From positions 1 through 64,000 of the forward strand of contig JAKOYN010000117.1 of the NCBI GenBank assembly GCA_029780415.1: DNA of 64,000 nt, in the 5' to 3' direction. A program made the translations under genes and the position numbers. Under the pieces are notes generated by a model. That model had not been told where the DNA came from. It did not search any database and worked only from the letters and a program-made list of their open reading frames with translations. Source of the DNA: RXIX01 sp003989075 (GTDB taxonomy: Bacteria; Pseudomonadota; Gammaproteobacteria; Competibacterales; Competibacteraceae). Positions 62,679-64,000 of this stretch are shown piece by piece; positions within the stretch are counted from its first letter, which is position 1; each line of letters starts with the position of its first letter.

Positions 62679-64000
62679 ATGCGCGGCCTGCTGCAACGCC
62701 TGACCCGCGCCCTGTTCCAGCGCCTGTTCCGCGTCGAGCTGATCGGCTGGGAGCATTACCCGCATGACGAGCGCCGCCTGCTGATTGTCGCCAATCATGT
62801 GTCCTATCTGGATGGCGCGCTGCTGGCCGCCTTCCTGCCGGACATGCCGATCTTCGTCATCAACACCCGTATTGCCCAGCACTGGTGGGTCAGGCCATTC
62901 ATTGCCATCACCCGCCACATCAGCATCGATCCGACCAACCCGCTGTATCTGAAAACCCTGATCCAGCACCTGAAGGCCGGCGAGCGCGTGGCGGTGTTTC
63001 CCGAGGGCCGCATCAGCGTCACCGGGGCATTGATGAAGATCTACGAAGGGCCGGCGCTGGCGGCCGACAAGGCCGATGCTGCGCTGCTGCCGGTATATAT
63101 CGAGGGTGCGCAATACAGCCTGCTGTCGCGGCTGCAGGGCATGGTGCGCCGGCGGCCATTTCCGCGCATCCGCCTGACCCTGTTGCCACCGCGCCGCTTG
63201 GCTGCGACCGCCAGCAACGGTCGCGCCCGCCGCCAGCAGCTCGGCCGGCAACTGGACGAACTGATGGTGGAGCTGGCCTATCGCGGTATCCGCCAGGATC
63301 AGCCGCTGGCGGCGGCAATGCTCGACACCTGGCAGCGTCACGGCGGCAGCCGCATCGTGCTGGAAGATGCCCAGCAGCAGCGCCTCGGCTGGCGGGCACT
63401 GTTCACCCGCGCCTTCATCCTTGCCGACCTGCTGGAAAACGCGCCGCGCCCGACGCCCGCCGGGTCAGAAGCCATAGCGCTGGGGCGCAATGTCGCCCTG
63501 CTGTTGCCCAATACCGCAGCGGCGGTGATCGGGATGCTTGCTCTGCATCTGCGGGGCCGGGTGCCGGTGATCCTCAACTTCACCGCCGGTATTCACGACC
63601 TGCTCAGCGCCTGCCGCATCGCTGAGGTGCGCACGGTCTGCACGTCGCGCGCCTTTGTCGCCGCCGCCGGCCTGGAGGCGCAGATCGCTGCGCTGAGCGC
63701 GCAAACCACGGTGCTATTCCTGGAGGATCTGCGACCCCATGCCACCCTGGCGGTGCGCCTGCGTGGATTGGCGCGGGCCTTAACCCCGGTGCGCAGCTTC
63801 CGCCGCCTGGCTGGCACAGTGCGCGCCGATGACCCGGCGGTGATCCTGTTCACCTCCGGTTCCGAGCGTGAGCCCAAGGGCGTGGTGCTGACCCATCGCA
63901 ACCTGCTGGCCAATGTCGCCCAGGCGCGCGCGGTGCTCGACATCATGCCCAGTGACGTGATTCTCAACGCCCTGCCGGTGTTTCATGCCTTTGGCCTGAC
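62679..64000 (+). CDS. aas: Aas-like acyltransferase/acyl-ACP synthetase, 3' end beyond window
   Basis: Reads open to the window edge; about 440 residues are visible. The N-terminal PlsC-type acyltransferase domain (about 20-190) has NHVSYLDG (HX4D) and VFPEGRIS. It is followed by the start of an AMP-binding ligase domain with the adenylate motif LFTSGSEREPKGVVLTHRN and DVILNALPVFHAFGL. This is the fusion architecture of bifunctional Aas, which re-acylates 2-acyl-glycerophosphoethanolamine using acyl-ACP. Major facilitator (LplT) partner, if present, would lie outside the window. Start ATG is one base past the prfC stop. Confidence 0.9.
   Translation, partial: MRGLLQRLTRALFQRLFRVELIGWEHYPHDERRLLIVANHVSYLDGALLAAFLPDMPIFVINTRIAQHWWVRPFIAITRHISIDPTNPLYLKTLIQHLKAGERVAVFPEGRISVTGALMKIYEGPALAADKADAALLPVYIEGAQYSLLSRLQGMVRRRPFPRIRLTLLPPRRLAATASNGRARRQQLGRQLDELMVELAYRGIRQDQPLAAAMLDTWQRHGGSRIVLEDAQQQRLGWRALFTRAFILADLLENAPRPTPAGSEAIALGRNVALLLPNTAAAVIGMLALHLRGRVPVILNFTAGIHDLLSACRIAEVRTVCTSRAFVAAAGLEAQIAALSAQTTVLFLEDLRPHATLAVRLRGLARALTPVRSFRRLAGTVRADDPAVILFTSGSEREPKGVVLTHRNLLANVAQARAVLDIMPSDVILNALPVFHAFGL

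Overview
This window reads as chromosomal DNA of a GC-rich gammaproteobacterium. The evidence is gene content and order: a monofunctional hisB followed by hisH-hisA-hisF-hisI-hisE running straight into tatA-tatB-tatC, an exonuclease III-type gene divergent from pyrE (the position crc holds in Pseudomonas), OmpW, an AmpG-like permease, prfC and an Aas-type acyltransferase/ligase. Many c-di-GMP and sensory genes suggest a free-living, environmentally responsive Gram-negative. A Chromatiales or Competibacter-like lineage is possible, but this is only a guess. I see no rRNA, tRNA, CRISPR, insertion sequence or prophage.

Layout. 0-5 kb: a partial ompW, then a minus-strand uvrD and GspE/PilB-type ATPase pair joined by an ATGA overlap. 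4.8-11 kb: a DUF2809 membrane protein, a PatZ-like protein acetyltransferase, and a REC-PAS-GGDEF-EAL protein, followed by a perfect 12-copy 8-bp tandem repeat. 11-18.5 kb: PAP2 phosphatase with a GT4 glycosyltransferase, AmpG-like permease with exonuclease III, pyrE, a K+-dependent-type membrane pyrophosphatase and a CBS-pair protein. 18.5-24.3 kb: msrP, hemolysin III, a DUF3047 protein, lon with a sigma-32-like promoter, and a secreted pentapeptide-repeat protein. 24.4-30 kb: a CheB-CheR-PAS fusion and half of a sugar ABC importer. 29.9-37 kb: two small uncharacterised genes, an XPB-like helicase with a Bax1 (DUF790) nuclease, then a FecR-domain protein facing a CHASE2 adenylate cyclase. 37-44 kb: a GDT1/UPF0016 cation transporter, RarD, a di-haem cytochrome c peroxidase, a FIST sensor with a GGDEF-EAL partner, and a DUF1499 lipoprotein. 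44.4-49.6 kb: his-tat cluster. 49.7-55.8 kb: corA, an AT-richer nuclease-helicase (DUF2075) and mutS. 55.9-64 kb: purE-purK overlapping a MoxR-like AAA ATPase and DUF5682 gene, then prfC and a truncated aas.

Themes. Genome maintenance recurs (uvrD, exonuclease III, XPB-Bax1, DUF2075, mutS). Second-messenger signalling is dense: two GGDEF-EAL proteins, one with a damaged EAL metal site, one class III adenylate cyclase, FIST, and CheB-CheR-PAS. The Tat translocon and a likely Tat substrate (MsrP) are both present. The least understood parts are the MoxR-DUF5682 pair, the XPB-Bax1 neighbourhood with its two small genes, and the lone nuclease-helicase beside mutS.
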